Assembly (NCBI GenBank): GCA_007129135.1
Contig: SKWB01000141.1
Coordinates: 1 to 6,592, forward strand
DNA: 6,592 nt
Direction: 5' to 3'
From: Halococcaceae archaeon
Lineage (GTDB): Archaea > Halobacteriota > Halobacteria > Halobacteriales > Halalkalicoccaceae
Shown here: positions 5,905 to 6,592 of the stretch, piece after piece
Layout: every line of letters starts with the position of its first letter
Numbering within the stretch: the first letter of the stretch is position 1
Translations under genes and position numbers: made by a program
Notes under the pieces: model-generated
Told to the model about the DNA's origin: nothing
What the model saw: only the letters and a program-made list of their open reading frames with translations
Databases searched by the model: none

Positions 5905-6592
5905 TTAGTTCCGGAGCTCGACCCGACGGCCGCCCTCGGCGGAGTCGTAGACCGCCTCGACGACCTCCATATCCCGTAGTCCGTGCTCCCCGTCGGGTCC
6001 GACCGGCTCGCCCGCGAGCACCCGGTCGGCGAAGTAGGCGACCTCCTCTCGCATCTGGTCGACCGGGTCGTAGGAGACGCTCGCCTCGTGTTCCCCCCGG
6101 GAGACGGTCAGCCGCCCGCGGTCCTCGCCGAAGAAGGCGGGCGAGAGCTCGATCGAACCCTCCGTCCCGATGACACGGAAACAGCCCGAGAGCGTGGCGT
6201 TCTGGGAGACGCTACAGAGCGCCGTGACGCCCCCGGGGAAGGTGAGGAGGAAACTCGACCGCTCGTCGGGCACCTCCGAGAACGCCTCGTGGCCGCTCCA
6301 GTCGTGGGCGCTCACGCTCACCGGATCCGAGCCGAGGACGAACCGCGAGGTGTTGATCGGGTAGACGCCGAGATCGGTCACCGAGGTACCCCTCCCCGCG
6401 AGGTCGGGATCGAGTCGCCAGCCCCCACCGTCGAAGAACTCGAGCACCGGCTGGGACATCTGGCCGTAGAGGTGGACCGGCTCGCCGATCACACCGTCCC
6501 GGACGAGCTGCCGTAACCGTCTGACGACCGGATCGGTCTGGAGCCGGTAGGCGATCATCAGCGTCACGTCGGCGTCCTCACAGGACGCGACC
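5905..6592 (-). CDS. gfo6: Gfo/Idh/MocA-family oxidoreductase, probable NADP+-dependent D-xylose 1-dehydrogenase (C-terminal part; 5' end outside window)
   Basis: The frame stays open to the right edge (228 full codons), so the N-terminal Rossmann domain and the catalytic EKP motif are outside the window; the GTG at 6567 is an internal valine, not the start. The visible part begins at the end of the nucleotide-binding domain (EDADVTLMIAYRLQTDP), then IGEP and the WRLDPDLAG segment. It continues with VTDLGVYPINTSRF (about 6384-6343), which carries the Asp-Gly-Tyr motif of the glucose-fructose oxidoreductase-like subgroup. VPDERSSFLLTFPGG, SQNATLSGCFRVIGTEGSIEL and PDGEHGLRDM follow in the beta-sheet domain. 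These segments agree closely with my memory of Haloferax D-xylose dehydrogenase (XacA/Gfo6), which oxidises xylose to xylonolactone in the oxidative pentose pathway. The protein ends normally (RRVELRN, TAA). The alpha-xylosidase-like gene two positions downstream fits this role. A paralogue acting on another sugar cannot be excluded. Confidence 0.85.
   Translation of the reverse strand, partial: VASCEDADVTLMIAYRLQTDPVVRRLRQLVRDGVIGEPVHLYGQMSQPVLEFFDGGGWRLDPDLAGRGTSVTDLGVYPINTSRFVLGSDPVSVSAHDWSGHEAFSEVPDERSSFLLTFPGGVTALCSVSQNATLSGCFRVIGTEGSIELSPAFFGEDRGRLTVSRGEHEASVSYDPVDQMREEVAYFADRVLAGEPVGPDGEHGLRDMEVVEAVYDSAEGGRRVELRN

Noticed and set aside
5556..6173. 205-codon plus-strand frame crossing the gap between the sulfatase-like and dehydrogenase genes
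   Set aside because: Its C-terminal half is an Arg/Pro/Gly-rich low-complexity translation and the opposite strand holds conserved coding sequence on both sides plus a TATA box, so it is a shadow.
5905..6567. GTG at 6567 as the start of a short oxidoreductase
   Set aside because: The frame continues open and conserved (EDADVTLMIAYR) to the window edge, so the GTG codes an internal valine of a longer protein.

Overview
The window is typical haloarchaeal (Halobacteria) chromosome. GC is high, the encoded proteins are rich in Asp/Glu, there are archaeal TATA boxes about 26-28 nt upstream of start codons with essentially no 5' leader, and the best-recognised gene at the right edge belongs to the haloarchaeal NADP+-dependent D-xylose dehydrogenase group. 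All six supportable genes lie on the minus strand, so transcription runs from right to left. The large plus-strand reading frames are stop-free shadows caused by high GC.

In transcription order (right to left) the genes are: (1) 6592-5905, the C-terminal part of a Gfo/Idh/MocA oxidoreductase resembling haloarchaeal D-xylose 1-dehydrogenase, cut by the window edge; (2) 5870-4530, a sulfatase-fold (alkaline phosphatase superfamily) hydrolase with Thr where a sulfatase needs formylglycine-forming Cys/Ser; (3) 4495-2165, a complete GH31 glycosidase of the YicI/alpha-xylosidase type; (4) 2043-1015, a multi-membrane-spanning UPF0104/LPG-synthase-TM 'flippase-like' protein; (5) 969-469, dihydrofolate reductase; (6) 381-1, the N-terminal part of a DUF6498-like membrane protein, cut by the left edge.

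The genes are tightly packed: gaps are 34, 34, 121, 45 and 87 nt. Three gaps carry a TATA-like element at the right distance for a leaderless transcript of the next gene (sulfatase-like, GH31, DHFR), so the array is probably several short transcription units and not one operon. The flippase is the exception. It has no visible TATA box but does have a Shine-Dalgarno-like GAGG, a perfect 16-bp palindrome, and two tiny ATGA-overlapping reading frames in front of it, suggesting co-transcription and coupled translation behind GH31.

Functionally, genes 1 and 3 fit together: an alpha-xylosidase would release xylose from alpha-xylosides and xylose dehydrogenase would start the oxidative (Weimberg-type) pentose pathway known in haloarchaea. 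The sulfatase-like enzyme and the flippase could serve the same polysaccharide theme or surface glycoconjugate/lipid chemistry; the sequence does not decide. DHFR is a housekeeping folate gene and marks a change of theme. No tRNA, rRNA, CRISPR array, insertion sequence or phage gene was seen, and I do not see a convincing undescribed multi-gene system. The best leads are the Thr-type active site of the sulfatase homologue, the inverted repeat wrapped around the DHFR TATA box, and the mini-ORF/palindrome leader of the flippase gene.
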